Origin: Tyto alba
Lineage: Eukaryota > Chordata > Aves > Strigiformes > Tytonidae
DNA: 64,000 nt
Direction of reading: 5' to 3'
Assembly: GCF_018691265.1 (NCBI RefSeq)
Contig: NW_024881329.1
Span: 868,001-932,000, forward strand
Part shown: positions 11,401 through 20,600 of the stretch, piece after piece
Layout of the letters: every line of letters starts with the position of its first letter
Numbering within the stretch: position 1 is the stretch's first letter
Notes under the pieces: model-generated
What the model was told of the DNA's origin: nothing
Database searches by the model: none
What the model saw: the letters and a program-made list of their open reading frames with translations, nothing else
Made by a program: the position numbers and the translations under genes

Positions 11401-12257
11401 CTCTTCTGAAGGCAAGCGAGGTGCAGGCCCACCAGCCCCTCCTGCCCGCGGCCCTGCCTCCGGAGCAGCCTCTTCTCCCTCCCAGCCGTGACACGGCGGA
11501 CCACGGGCCGGGCTCCCTCCCTGCCCTGGCCGAGCACACGTCCTTGGACTCCTCCCTCCAAAACACCCCGAGCCCTCCCGACTCGAGCACCGCTGAGCTT
11601 TCAGCTACAGACCACACGGTACGGCAGCCAAATCCTGCTGCCCCGCCGGCGGGCGCGCGAGCATCGTCCTTCCGCGAGGCGAAGGCGCTCGGGGCGCTCC
11701 CTCATCATCCTCCGGGGAGCTGGCAGCGGCCCCGGGGCACGCCGTACGGGGAGGAGGAGGCGGCCGGGGCGCGCTGCGGCGCGGAGCTGCCGGACGAAAC
11801 GGACTGGAAGCGCTTGGCATCCAAAGCAGCGTCCACGGGGGAGCTGGCCGGCACGCCGCGGAACGGGCCGGGGGCGGGCAGCAGCGTGCCCGTGTTATGC
11901 GGCGGCGGCGGTGGCGGTGGGCCGGGGGTGACGGGGAACAGCCCCTACACCCTTATCAAAACCACCACTCCCCGCCAGCTGGCCCACGCGACGGAGCGGG
12001 ACCTCTCGAACAGGAGGCAGGTGGCAGCGCCCCTGCCCGCCGCCTCCGCGCCGCCGCCGCCGCCTCTTGTGCTGGACCCGGAGGAGGTCGATGCCCAAAA
12101 AAGCCTCCAGAAACCATTAAACGCACTGAAAGCCCCACCGCCCCCGCTGAGCCCCAAACCAAAATTACCGCCACAGGTCGCCAAATCCCACTCGGAGAAC
12201 AGTTTCCTTTCGGGCTCTCCGCCCCCGGCCAAGCTGCCCAAGTCGGTGACCTTCTAG
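2327..12257 (+). CDS. USP6NL-like: USP6NL/RN-tre-like TBC-domain Rab GAP, 3' part of gene (8 exons, 5' exons outside window)
   Basis: TBC proteins of this family stimulate GTP hydrolysis by Rab GTPases; human USP6NL acts on endosomal/Golgi Rabs. Exons 2327-2436, 3332-3380, 4808-4928, 5815-5909, 7633-7698, 9153-9252, 10727-10879 and 11095-12257 join in phase (1857 nt) into 618 residues plus stop. Visible motifs are IDLDVNR (arginine finger, fragment residue 22), SYCQGM (glutamine finger, residue 59), [23 protein letters not shown] and DLPPPAKPEE. Everything after about residue 232 is a Pro/Ser/Gly-rich, probably disordered tail of about 387 residues. Compared with USP6NL as I remember it, the TBC part is similar but clearly diverged, and some residues ([17 protein letters not shown]) look more like TBC1D3. 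I therefore call a USP6NL-family paralogue, not USP6NL itself. The N-terminal TBC part and the start codon are missing because the window begins inside the gene. It is convergent with HRAS. Confidence 0.9.
3332..3380 (+). CDS. USP6NL-like: TBC gene exon B
   Basis: A short 49-nt exon between tctttctccccag and gtaagt. Its first base completes the split Lys codon, followed by [16 protein letters not shown]. It ends in phase 0. The peptide closely follows the USP6NL-family helix between the two catalytic fingers. Confidence 0.92.
4098..4620 (+). mobile_element. CR1 LINE 3' fragment with inverted 5' end
   Basis: From about 4209 to 4620 the sequence follows the CR1 3' region in sense orientation: ttgttcagcctgg, then the block around tggagaccttactgtggcc, then gccccctccctgg, ending cccttccaacccaaac. 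From about 4098 to 4208 the same CR1 region is present in antisense with an internal deletion. It therefore forms an inverted repeat with the sense part. The usual 8-bp terminal repeats of CR1 are not intact. It sits in the intron between exons B and C. Confidence 0.88.
4143..4255. repeat. 35-bp inverted repeat (hairpin) inside the CR1 insertion
   Basis: Arms 4143-4177 and 4221-4255 are reverse complements at 34 of 35 positions, separated by a 43-nt loop. This is the junction of the antisense and sense CR1 pieces. Confidence 0.93.
4808..4928 (+). CDS. USP6NL-like: TBC gene exon C (glutamine-finger exon)
   Basis: Acceptor cttgcag, donor g|gtaagg, ending in phase 1. It encodes [18 protein letters not shown] followed by [23 protein letters not shown]. 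The YxQ motif supplies the second catalytic residue of dual-finger TBC GAPs. In TBC1D3, as I recall, this position is degraded (YCRDL), so this copy keeps a GAP-competent residue. Confidence 0.95.
5815..5909 (+). CDS. USP6NL-like: TBC gene exon D
   Basis: The exon opens after cattaag and completes the split Gly codon. It encodes [20 protein letters not shown] then [12 protein letters not shown], and ends in phase 0 before gtatct. The peptide is colinear with the USP6NL TBC domain. Confidence 0.92.
5910..7632 (+). other. USP6NL-like: Intron between TBC exons D and E
   Basis: A 1.7-kb intron flanked by gtatct and ctcctag. Apart from the GTG-rich minisatellite at 6915-6995, no feature was recognised. 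Confidence 0.85.
6915..6995. repeat. GTG-rich minisatellite
   Basis: Repeated gtgtgcagggtgctgtgc units of about 18 bp with length variation. It lies within the intron between exons D and E. Open frames across it are artefacts of the repeat. Confidence 0.8.
7633..7698 (+). CDS. USP6NL-like: TBC gene exon E
   Basis: A 66-nt, phase 0/0 exon between ctcctag and gtgagg. It encodes [20 protein letters not shown] then DR. The [10 protein letters not shown] block is the conserved TBC helix that follows the central linker. Confidence 0.92.
7699..9152 (+). other. USP6NL-like: Intron between TBC exons E and F
   Basis: A 1.45-kb intron. It contains an A-tract near 8754-8771 and short T-tracts, but no conserved coding block or recognised repeat. 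Confidence 0.85.
9153..9252 (+). CDS. USP6NL-like: TBC gene exon F
   Basis: A 100-nt exon with acceptor ttggcacag and donor aaa a|gtaagg. It encodes [20 protein letters not shown] then [13 protein letters not shown], ending in phase 1. The RLWDxYxxEGE block is the most recognisable C-terminal TBC motif. Confidence 0.95.
9966..10320. repeat. 31-bp GC-rich minisatellite
   Basis: About a dozen units built on cagcgtccctgcccgcgtcc plus ctggcgtgggg. Most are 31 bp; some are shortened to about 19 bp (cagcgtccctggtgtgggg). Scattered C/T and A/G changes separate the units. It is intronic between exons F and G. Long open frames on both strands (for example 9624-10535) arise from this array and are not genes. 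Confidence 0.93.
10727..10879 (+). CDS. USP6NL-like: TBC gene exon G
   Basis: A 153-nt exon with acceptor gtcccccag and donor g|gtgggt. It encodes [20 protein letters not shown], then a stretch with [20 protein letters not shown] and FDLPPP. It closes the TBC domain with its C-terminal helical extension. Confidence 0.93.
11095..12257 (+). CDS. USP6NL-like: TBC gene last exon: disordered Pro/Ser/Gly-rich tail
   Basis: A 1163-nt exon after an aatgcag acceptor that stays open to a TAG at 12255-12257. It opens with [16 protein letters not shown], the family junction after the TBC domain. It then becomes low complexity, with a run of seven glycines (about 11901-11921), five prolines (about 12049-12064) and a Pro/Lys-rich stretch ([15 protein letters not shown]). 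It ends [12 protein letters not shown]. Codon use is very GC-rich. Two other frames are also open for hundreds of bases here, but they are shadows: only this frame continues the TBC reading phase. Confidence 0.9.
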
Positions 12258-15230
12258 TGGGGATGGGAGGAGGTGAGGGAGAGGAAGCGGGTGCTGCAGC
12301 AGCACCCTGGCCCTGTTTTCAGGACAGACACCCCCCCTTCAGCAGGGCTGTGTCGGGGTGACAGCACAACAGCCACCGCCTGCCAAGCTGTGCTTTGGTA
12401 CAAGCGCCCAGCGAGGGGATGGAGTGGTGGCCGCCCGAGCCAGGAAGCACCAGCAAATTGGGTTTGCATCTCTCCTACGGACAAATTGGAAAGCGCTTTC
12501 GTTTTTGCGTTCCTCGAAGCTCCCCGAGCCTCGGCGCGTGCGTGGGGAGAGGCGGGGCTGGTGAATGTGTTGCATGTTTTCTTCTGCTCCTGCCCGCCGT
12601 GGGGACCCGTAGCTGCGGGCGCGGGTGCGAGGCATAGGGGTCCCAAAAGCTTTCTTTACGATGTCTGATCAGCGCAGCCGGCGGCATTGCTTTCAAAAGC
12701 TTTCGTAGCAATAGATCTTGGTTTCTTTTCCCAGCGCTGGAGGCGGCAGCACTTTGGGGCAGGGCCGTGGGGTTCTGCTGCCTGCTTGGGGCCTTTCCGT
12801 TGGCTGAACAGGAGAAGCGGCTGCTGCCTCAGGAAACCTCCTGCCTTCGCTAGCGAGCGGCTGGAGTGGTGATGGTGTCCAATCGCGGCGCCCGAGCCGA
12901 AGCCCACTTTTACTTTGAGCAAGTTAAGCGCCAGGGTGGAAATGGCACAGGGGCTGGGGAAGGGGAGCACATCGCCCAGAACCTCATCTCGGCCCTTCTG
13001 GGTTAGCCCACCCAGAAATCAACAGCTAAGAAAAGCAACCTGAGGTTTGGAAGATGCTGCTGGCGAGCATCCGGGTCACCACAGCCCACTGCTGAGGAGC
13101 TAAAGCAGTGGCTGCCCACTCGTGCACCAAGTCCCGGTGCCCTGGCCCTCCCCTCCCCGTCCCGGGATGTCGCTGCTGCACAGCCCAAACTGTTGGCTGA
13201 AGGTGTGCAGGGACGCGGGGGCAGCTCGCCCCGCTGAAAGAGCTGGGCCAAACTCCTGTTCCCTGTAGAAGGGGCTTCATCAGGGAGGAGGTTCAGTGGA
13301 AGCAGGAGGAGATAAACCAGTCCAGGTGTGCTGGATTTGGCTCAGCTGTCCGGAAGGGGTGGCTGCAGATGCCACCCGAGGTGGGGCTGCGGGTGGGCGT
13401 CCCGTCCTTCAGTGGAGACCCTGGGCAAAAGCTCCTTTACAGCCCGAGCAGGCTTTGAAAACTGATTTTTATCTGGCTGCTTCGGCAGCGTACCCTACCT
13501 GCAGCCTACCCGGAAGCCCAGCAGGAAACTTCCACTAAGTTACTTTGCGGGGTCTTATCAGGTGGTTTGTTTCCTGGTGTGCGTGGGGTGGTTGATCTTA
13601 GCAGCAGGGAGAGCGTCGGAGGGAGCACCCCGTCTGTTTGCATGTAGCCAGCCACACCACAGCACCCTCAGCTTCTGCCGCAAACCCTGCTCCGACGGAG
13701 ACCCCGGCTTCTGCTGAGTCTCCAACCTTCCCTCTCCCTCTGCAAAGCCGCGATAATGCCATTAGCTACCTCGCAGGGGCGGTGTGGGGAGCCACGAGTT
13801 GCTCTTTGAGGCCAAGTGCTGTATGAATGTTCAGTATTTGTGTTTTGAGACACCACGGGTCTTTTTCTAGGACAATGGTGCTTGAATTGGTTTTAATTTA
13901 CAGTATGTTTTTTTTTTTTTTTCAGTAACCGTGCCATGGTTAAACGTGTCTGTGTGTTAAAATACCTGGGCAGTATTTCAGGACAGGTATCAGTTGCCTT
14001 TTGCTAGCAGCCCCCCGGCCTCTGGAGCTGGCCAGGAAGCAGTGAGACACGGCTGAGGGCTGGTGGTCACCCCCTTGCCTGGGTTTCTGTAGCTTGGGGG
14101 TTTGTCCTCTCCTTGAAGCGCACATAGGACTCCTGCTAACGCATCTATTTGGCTCATGCATGCAAGACCTGAGACCTCTTTCCCCTCATTTTGACCATTC
14201 CCCCCCCCCCCCCCCCCATTTCAAGCATGCAGCCTTTGCACATGGTGTTGCGTGTGCGCCCAGGCTCCTCACCCAGCACGTCCCTGGGCTGTTTTGCAGT
14301 ATTCACATTCTCAAAGGTGGTTTGCTCTAATTTTGGAGACCCAGCAAATGCCCACTACCCATTGCATGACATTTAGTGCCTGTTCAACAAGAATTTGGGG
14401 GGCGGGGGGGAAAGGGGAGGAGGGGGTTCCTCCCCTCCAAGCCCTAACAGGCATGAGCAGCAAGGTCCTTGGCCACCACCGAGCCTGGGGGAAGCCACCA
14501 GCTGGCTTCAGCGTCCTCTGGCGCGGGCAGACACGGGCTCCCTGTGTCCCACCAGCGTGCTTCTTGCTGGGAAGGTCTCCGACCTAAACCACTTGCCCCC
14601 CTGCCTCAGCCCCTCAGCAAAAGCCACCCTCGCCCCAAGCAAACTCAGGAAAGCCGCTCCCGCCACCATTGCCCTCGCGTGACTCTCACCTTCCTGCCCT
14701 CCCTCTACTTCTAAAGACCAACGTTGTGGGTTTGGGGGTTGTTTTGGGTTTTTTTTTTTTTTTTTTTTTTGTTTGTTTTTTTTTATTTTGGTTTGTAATT
14801 GAGCACTTTGAGCGGCTGTGGCACCGGCGGGCATCAGGAGCCACGGGCCGGCGCTGGGGACCAGCTCCCGCCTGGGACAGCGGGTGAGGTCGGGGGCTCT
14901 TGGCTGTGCACTTCAAGAGCCTGGCTGCCATCTGCTTCTCTTTTTACTTGCTATTCTTGTTTACAGCGTGAAACGCTTCCTCCGTGACTCTTTCTAATGT
15001 ATTATAATTATTACTTTTAAAAATACATTTTTATGTCTGTGCTTTTTTATTTTTTTTTTTCTTTTCCCTTTTGTTTTTCTGTGGGTTTTTTGTAAGAAAG
15101 TTTTTTTGGGGGGAAAAAAAAAAAAAAAAAAAAAGTCATTCCTTTTTACGCTGATCCAGACTGTCCAGAGTATTTGATGCTGTTTTACATGGTTGTAATG
15201 GTAACCGTTAAAGAAGTTGAGCATAAAATC
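12258..15230 (+). other. USP6NL-like: Probable 3' UTR of the TBC gene and flank
   Basis: No further exon or conserved protein frame follows the stop at 12255-12257. The stretch is GC-rich to about 14.7 kb, then has long T-tracts (about 13905-13922, 14751-14782, 15045-15060). It includes a C-tract at about 14200-14217. No canonical AATAAA was found on the plus strand. Weak variants are AATACA near 15022 and CATAAA near 15223, so the 3' end is a guess. Confidence 0.4.
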
Positions 15231-15339
15231 GGGCTCCGCGAGGTTTCTTATGGCAGCAGATGCGGCAGCAAGACCTTCTCCCGCCGGCTTTTAGCTTCTT
15301 TCACCCGGTGCGCTTCAGCTGAAGCCGGTCAGGCCGCTC

Positions 15340-15700
15340 CCGTCTCCTCCCTGGTTTTCTACCGCAGTTAAATCCAGGCAGCCCCAGCAGCAGTGGAAAG
15401 AAAACGGCTCCTTCCTACACAGCGCCGTCCTCTCCCAGCTCGCCGAGCCAAGGGCCCCCTGCACATCCCCGCCGACACGCGGCCGGGCGCCGGCAGCCCG
15501 CTCCAGCTTCCCGTTTCGGCCGAGGTTGCAGGTTTGGGGGTTGTTTTCCTGCCCCCCCCCTCCCCGGGCAGCGCTGGGAGAGCCGGACAGGCCAGGGAGT
15601 GGGTGGACGCAGGTCCTTGGGTGGGAGTGGGTGGGTGGGTGCGACACCGCGTGAGTCAGGGCTGAGTCATGCTCACGCCAGGCGCGGGGAACATGCGCGG
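15340..15700. promoter_or_regulatory. CpG-rich patch with two AP-1 type sites
   Basis: The stretch is locally GC-rich with many CpGs (for example gccgacacgcggccgggcgc). It carries TGAGTCA at 15652-15658 and 15663-15669, 11 bp apart, which is about one helical turn. TGAGTCA is the canonical AP-1/MAF-type core. Whether this is an enhancer, an unrecognised promoter or chance is unknown. Confidence 0.35.
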
Positions 15701-17553
15701 GTGCCGCTCGGGGCTGGGAATGGCATTTAAAAATCTGTGCGTGAGCAGCACCTCTGACACACCCCATTTTCCCTGTGCTTAGATGCCCACGGTGCTGCTG
15801 GCTTTGAGGGGTTAAATTTGGGCAGTATTCTGGTTTCCCCTAAGAGAAAGCTGCCGTTTGGTACTTCAGCAACACGGTTAAGGGTGAAGGCAGGGTCAGC
15901 TGTCCAGCAGAGCAGCACGGAGGGCACAAAGACCAGCAGCAAAACGGAGGGGCCAGGATTAGCTAACCGCCACCCCAGGATTTAAGGGCAGTGCAGGAAA
16001 TGGGGCATCCCCCGGTGGGCTGGTATTCCTGCTTCTAACAGGGCTCTGCCTCACCTCAAAGAGGTCAAACAGGAACAAAAAGAGCTCCTGCGCTGTTCTC
16101 CAGCGTCCTGGTTAGCTCATTTATATTAACTGGTTCAAAGCTGGTCTGCAACCCTGTGAAAAAAAAAAAAAAAAAAAAAAGCCAGCACCAGCAAGCACCA
16201 CAGTGGAGCAGCAGTGCGGCGAGGCTGCAGCTCTGGGCACACCTCCCGTGTCGTTTCACGCTGGATGCCAGCCCAGGGATGCTCCACCGCGACATCCCGG
16301 GGGCTGGAGTGAAGCAAACGTCGGCCTTGCCGTGTTTCCAGGTGCCCACGAGCAGCCCAGTGGCACAAGCTGCTCTGTGCCACCTCCTGGCCAACAGCCC
16401 CGGTGAACCTGTGGGCTTTCTGGTGGCACCGAGGAAGCAGAGAGTTGGGAGGGGGTTTGAGCAGCTGCAGCAGTTACCTACTTGAAGGGCATCACAGGGT
16501 TGAGGATATGGCATTTATCCGATTGCTGGGAGAGCTTCAGCTCCGCGCTGCCAAGGAGGGAGCAGAAGTGTCCAGAAGGGCAGGGTTTCCCCCCCGGGGG
16601 AAGCTGACTCACGCTAGATTTAAGGGACGTGGCAGGCAGAGTCCTGTTCCTCTCTGAAACAGCCTCGGTTCGCTTGGTCATGGGGAAAAAAAAGAAACGG
16701 AGTAAGACATTGCTTACTGGCAGCCCTGGGCCCCGCGCCCCACGCGTGTGGCCTGGCTGTGGGAGGGTGCTGTCACCCGGCTGCTGCAGGGACGGGGGGG
16801 CAGGAGGGGCTCCACCACATCCCCTGGCAGCATCCTTCCAGCTACATCAGGAGCCGCAGCGGTACCCAGCCTAGAACGGGTACTGAATGGCGGGGGGGGG
16901 GGTCCCAGGTAGGGTTTTGGGGCTCAGGTCGCAGAGGATGTGGTAAGCACCCACTGCAGAGAGTCCTCCCCAGGGGGAGGCCACCCCTGGGACCTCCCTC
17001 CCTTACCAGAGAAGAACTTGAGGTGGACACAAGCCATGCCTGGTGTCCAGCCGAGGCTAAATGCCCGGCCTCCAGCTGGTGCCAGCACAACAAGTGCTGG
17101 TGTCCCGAAGGGGACAGGAGTGGAGACGGCCCCTGCACCAGTTGCGCAGCCCCCCCGCCCCTCCTCCTACGCCCCCCAGGGCCTGGACACTGCTCCCAGT
17201 AGACCAAGAGCAGGACAGCTGCGTAGCCCCCAGCCCAAGCTTACCGATACCCATTTGCCAGACAGCGCTGGGACCAGTGGCAGATGAACTCTGTAGATGG
17301 CCTCAAGGTTGCTGCTTAAATCCTAACGGCCAGGCGCCTGTCCTGCTGCCTCTCCCCCCGCACCTGGCATTTGCCAGCATTCCCATTAAATCCCCCCCGC
17401 TTTGCCTGGTGGAGCCACTGTTCTTCTCGAAGTTTTCAGACAACTCCCCGACTCCCAGGGCTGGCCCCTGCCCAGAAACCACCCCAAGCCCCACGAGCTG
17501 CACTCAGCGCTGGTGCCCGACGGCTCCAGTCCTCCCCGGCTCCTGAGCAGCCG

Positions 17554-17609
17554 AACTGGGACAGGCGGGATCTGAACTGGGACAGGCGGGATCTGAACTG
17601 GGACAGGCA
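17554..17609. repeat. 21-bp tandem repeat, about 2.7 copies
   Basis: The unit aactgggacaggcgggatct plus g occurs at 17554-17574 and 17575-17595, with a partial third copy to about 17609. It is intergenic. Confidence 0.9.
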
Positions 17610-20600
17610 GGTGGCTGCGTCGCTCCCTGCCACTCGCTGGCTGCCCGCTGACTAACTGGTGCGAAGTGGAGGCTGGAGCAGAGGCGAGCCGAGGCGGGGG
17701 GGCAAGGCTTGGGGTTGGTTTAGGATGCAGCAGGGGGGGGGAGAGGGAGATGGGTGCGCTGTGTACGGGAGCTCTGCACCCCAGCCAGTTTGGCAGAGGC
17801 GCTGCCTGGGAGCCTTCCTCCTCCTGGGCCTCCCGTGCTGCTTGGCTGGCGCTCGCGTGCCGCTGCGCGGCTGGTGCGCTCCACGCGCGCTGCAGAGGGG
17901 CTGTGGCAGCCGTGGCTGAGGGTCGGGGAGCAGAGGGCCCCCAGAGCTCGGGGCGTGCAGCCCCCAGCCCCAGCAGCCTTGGCTCTGCTGGAGCACAGAC
18001 CCCGTACTCAACCCACGGAGAGAGCGAGGCTTACCTGCCCTGGGGGAACGAAGGGGCCAGCCCCACCTGCCCGTCCCAGTTCCCACCAGTTGCTGGTGGC
18101 CGGGATGTCTGCTGTCACACCATCCTCTGAGCAATGCCACCCCCCTTCCTACAGCACATCATGGGGTATAAACCAGCACACGGAGAAAAATAACAGCCTG
18201 GCAGCTGGGAGAGTCAGGTCTGACCCCTTCCCAAACCATCTCCCAAATGCTACAACCTCAGCGGCCGAGGGAGCCCCCAGGGCACACCCCAGCATCCTGG
18301 TAGCAAGGCAATCGCACTCGCCTGACGGGACGTGGGCACCACAACAGTGCAGGAGATAAGCAAACCAGAGCTGAAACAGCTCAGCCAACGTCTCACAGCA
18401 GCTGGTCCCACACCACGAGCGTCCCTACTCGCTGGCAGCCGTTACAAAAGAGCCCAAGATGGGGATGGAGATGGCTCTGAAGGCACACACAAAGACACCA
18501 GGCCAAGGGCTTGGAGTCACTAAAGCCTGACTTACTTAGCTCTATTCTTCCACACAGTAAAACAGGCTCTTCCTCAGACCCAGAGAAAGGTTAACTGTTA
18601 AGAAACTTCCAGCCTTGCTCCAGAACTGGTATGAGGTCCCTGGAGGCACCCGCAGACAGATGGGGTGCAATAGCACAAGCCCCTGCTTCCAACCACCCCA
18701 CTAAGAGCCACTCAGCCCAGCCCCACGCCAGAGCCCTGCTCCGGGGGTGCCTAAGCCTGCAGCTCGCTCAGGCAGGCAGCTGCTTGGGGAAGCTGGTTCT
18801 TGGGTGGCTTTGGTTACCTTCACAGCTCCTGGTGGAGCCAAAGAGAAGCGATACGAAGCACCGCTCAGCCTGGAAGGGTCTGCAGAAGGGGCCGGGGCTG
18901 AAGGGAAACCTGCTCTGCTCTGCTCCTCCTTGCCCAGCCACACTGCAAGTGAGGAGGATGAGGCCAGCATTTAGCCAGGGCTGCCTTGTGAAACTCAGCC
19001 TTTCGTTCAGCTACCTCCCCCCCCCAGCCCCGGTCTCTCTCCAGCAATAAGTCATTGCTGCCAGCTCCTGCAAACTCAACCCAAAGCCTTCAGCAAGCAC
19101 CATGCGCTCATCTGGTTTGGAGTCGCCATCTCCGCCGGCTTAGGAAAACACTTCTGTGGAAGCCCTCACAGACCAAGAGGCATGAGAGCTATTCCAGCAC
19201 TTAATCAGCATCTCTTTAAGGACTTGCAAGCGATTTTGTCAGTTGACTCAGCTGTGATGTCTCTGGAGCCCCAACCACTCCGTAACAGGGTGTGGGGTGC
19301 TGGAAAGATGTGGGAGAGAAAAGCTTACACGTCACTCCTGAACCATCTGGACCTGACCAGACCAAACCAGACCAGGCCTCCTCAGCTATTCCATCATTTC
19401 AGTACAGGTTCAAAGGTGGCACTCCTCCATCACGGGAGATGCAGCCTCAGCAGATCATCAGCACGACGCTGCCCGAAGCCACCTCAGGGGCGGTGTTCAC
19501 ACCTGCCCAAGATGCACAGCACAGCACCAGGTTTAGTCCCAGCCTTGCCATGACCGGCTGACGAGATCACAGCAGCCAAACGTGAGCTGATGTGCCCAAA
19601 TATAGCAAAAAGTTTGCTTCTGTGGACCTCTGCAGCTTCCAGCTATGCAACTGGAGCGGCTCTTCAGAGTAACTGCACGTTCTGCTCACCTAAGCTCCTG
19701 CCACAGAAGCAGAACTGAGACAGGCAACAAACTCCTTGTCGGAAGGGAAATGGTTGCAATACCTGAAAACCACATCTTTCAGTCCGGATACTTCTAGAAC
19801 AAATGCGCCTTAAATAATCACGGGGAAAATCAGCTAAATGGACTCCAAACTCCTTCTCCAGACCTACCTTCACTCCAGTGACACTGTAACCCTGATCCTA
19901 CCTTCAGACTCCAGGAGTTCAGCTAGCAAGCAGAGAGCACACCGTGAATTCATACACTGACCTCCCCCCGCCTGTCACGACCAGCAAGTTGTGATCCCGT
20001 CACCCAAATTACCAGCACCAAGTCAGCCAGTGAAAATGCAAAGTCCAAACAGCTCCACCTGAGAAGTGCTACCATCTGGGTTTTGCCCGCCCCAAAGATC
20101 AGCCCGGTGTGGATGGATCTTACTGTGCATTGAAGGAAGATCTGTCGCGACCCTCCCGAAGCCAACCTGCTGGAGGAGCGCACTGCAGTACATTCATACA
20201 TTAAAGAGCCGCGGTCTCCAGCTTTTAGCACCTCCCAACCCACCTCCAACCTCCAGCATGGCCTTGAGTTTTGGCCCGAGTCGGGGTTCCTTGTGTTCTT
20301 CTCATTACAGCCAAAGCTAACCAGTGGTGCTTCCAGCTCCGGAGGCGACCGTGTTCCTGGCCAGCGCTGGCTGACAGAGGGTCCTGGCCGCCTCGCTTCT
20401 GCTGGGTGCCATCCGCCAAAGGAATGAGATTGGCCTGCAGCCTGCCACCACCTATCAGCCAGGTGCTCCCACGATGCTTACAGGCTCCAGTTCCAGCTCC
20501 TACCTCCCGACTGGATTTCCCACGCGCCGTCCTCTCACAGCACTGTCCTACCACCTGTACCAAGGTGGATGGGTACCCTGGCTCCCCAGCAACTTTTAGG

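Noticed and set aside
11488..11931. Arg-rich frame overlapping the last TBC exon
   Set aside because: It is a shifted-frame shadow in GC-rich coding DNA; the TBC reading phase fixes the real frame.
11945..12241. Gly-rich minus-strand frame opposite the TBC tail
   Set aside because: It is antisense of the Pro-rich coding tail, with no splice or domain support.
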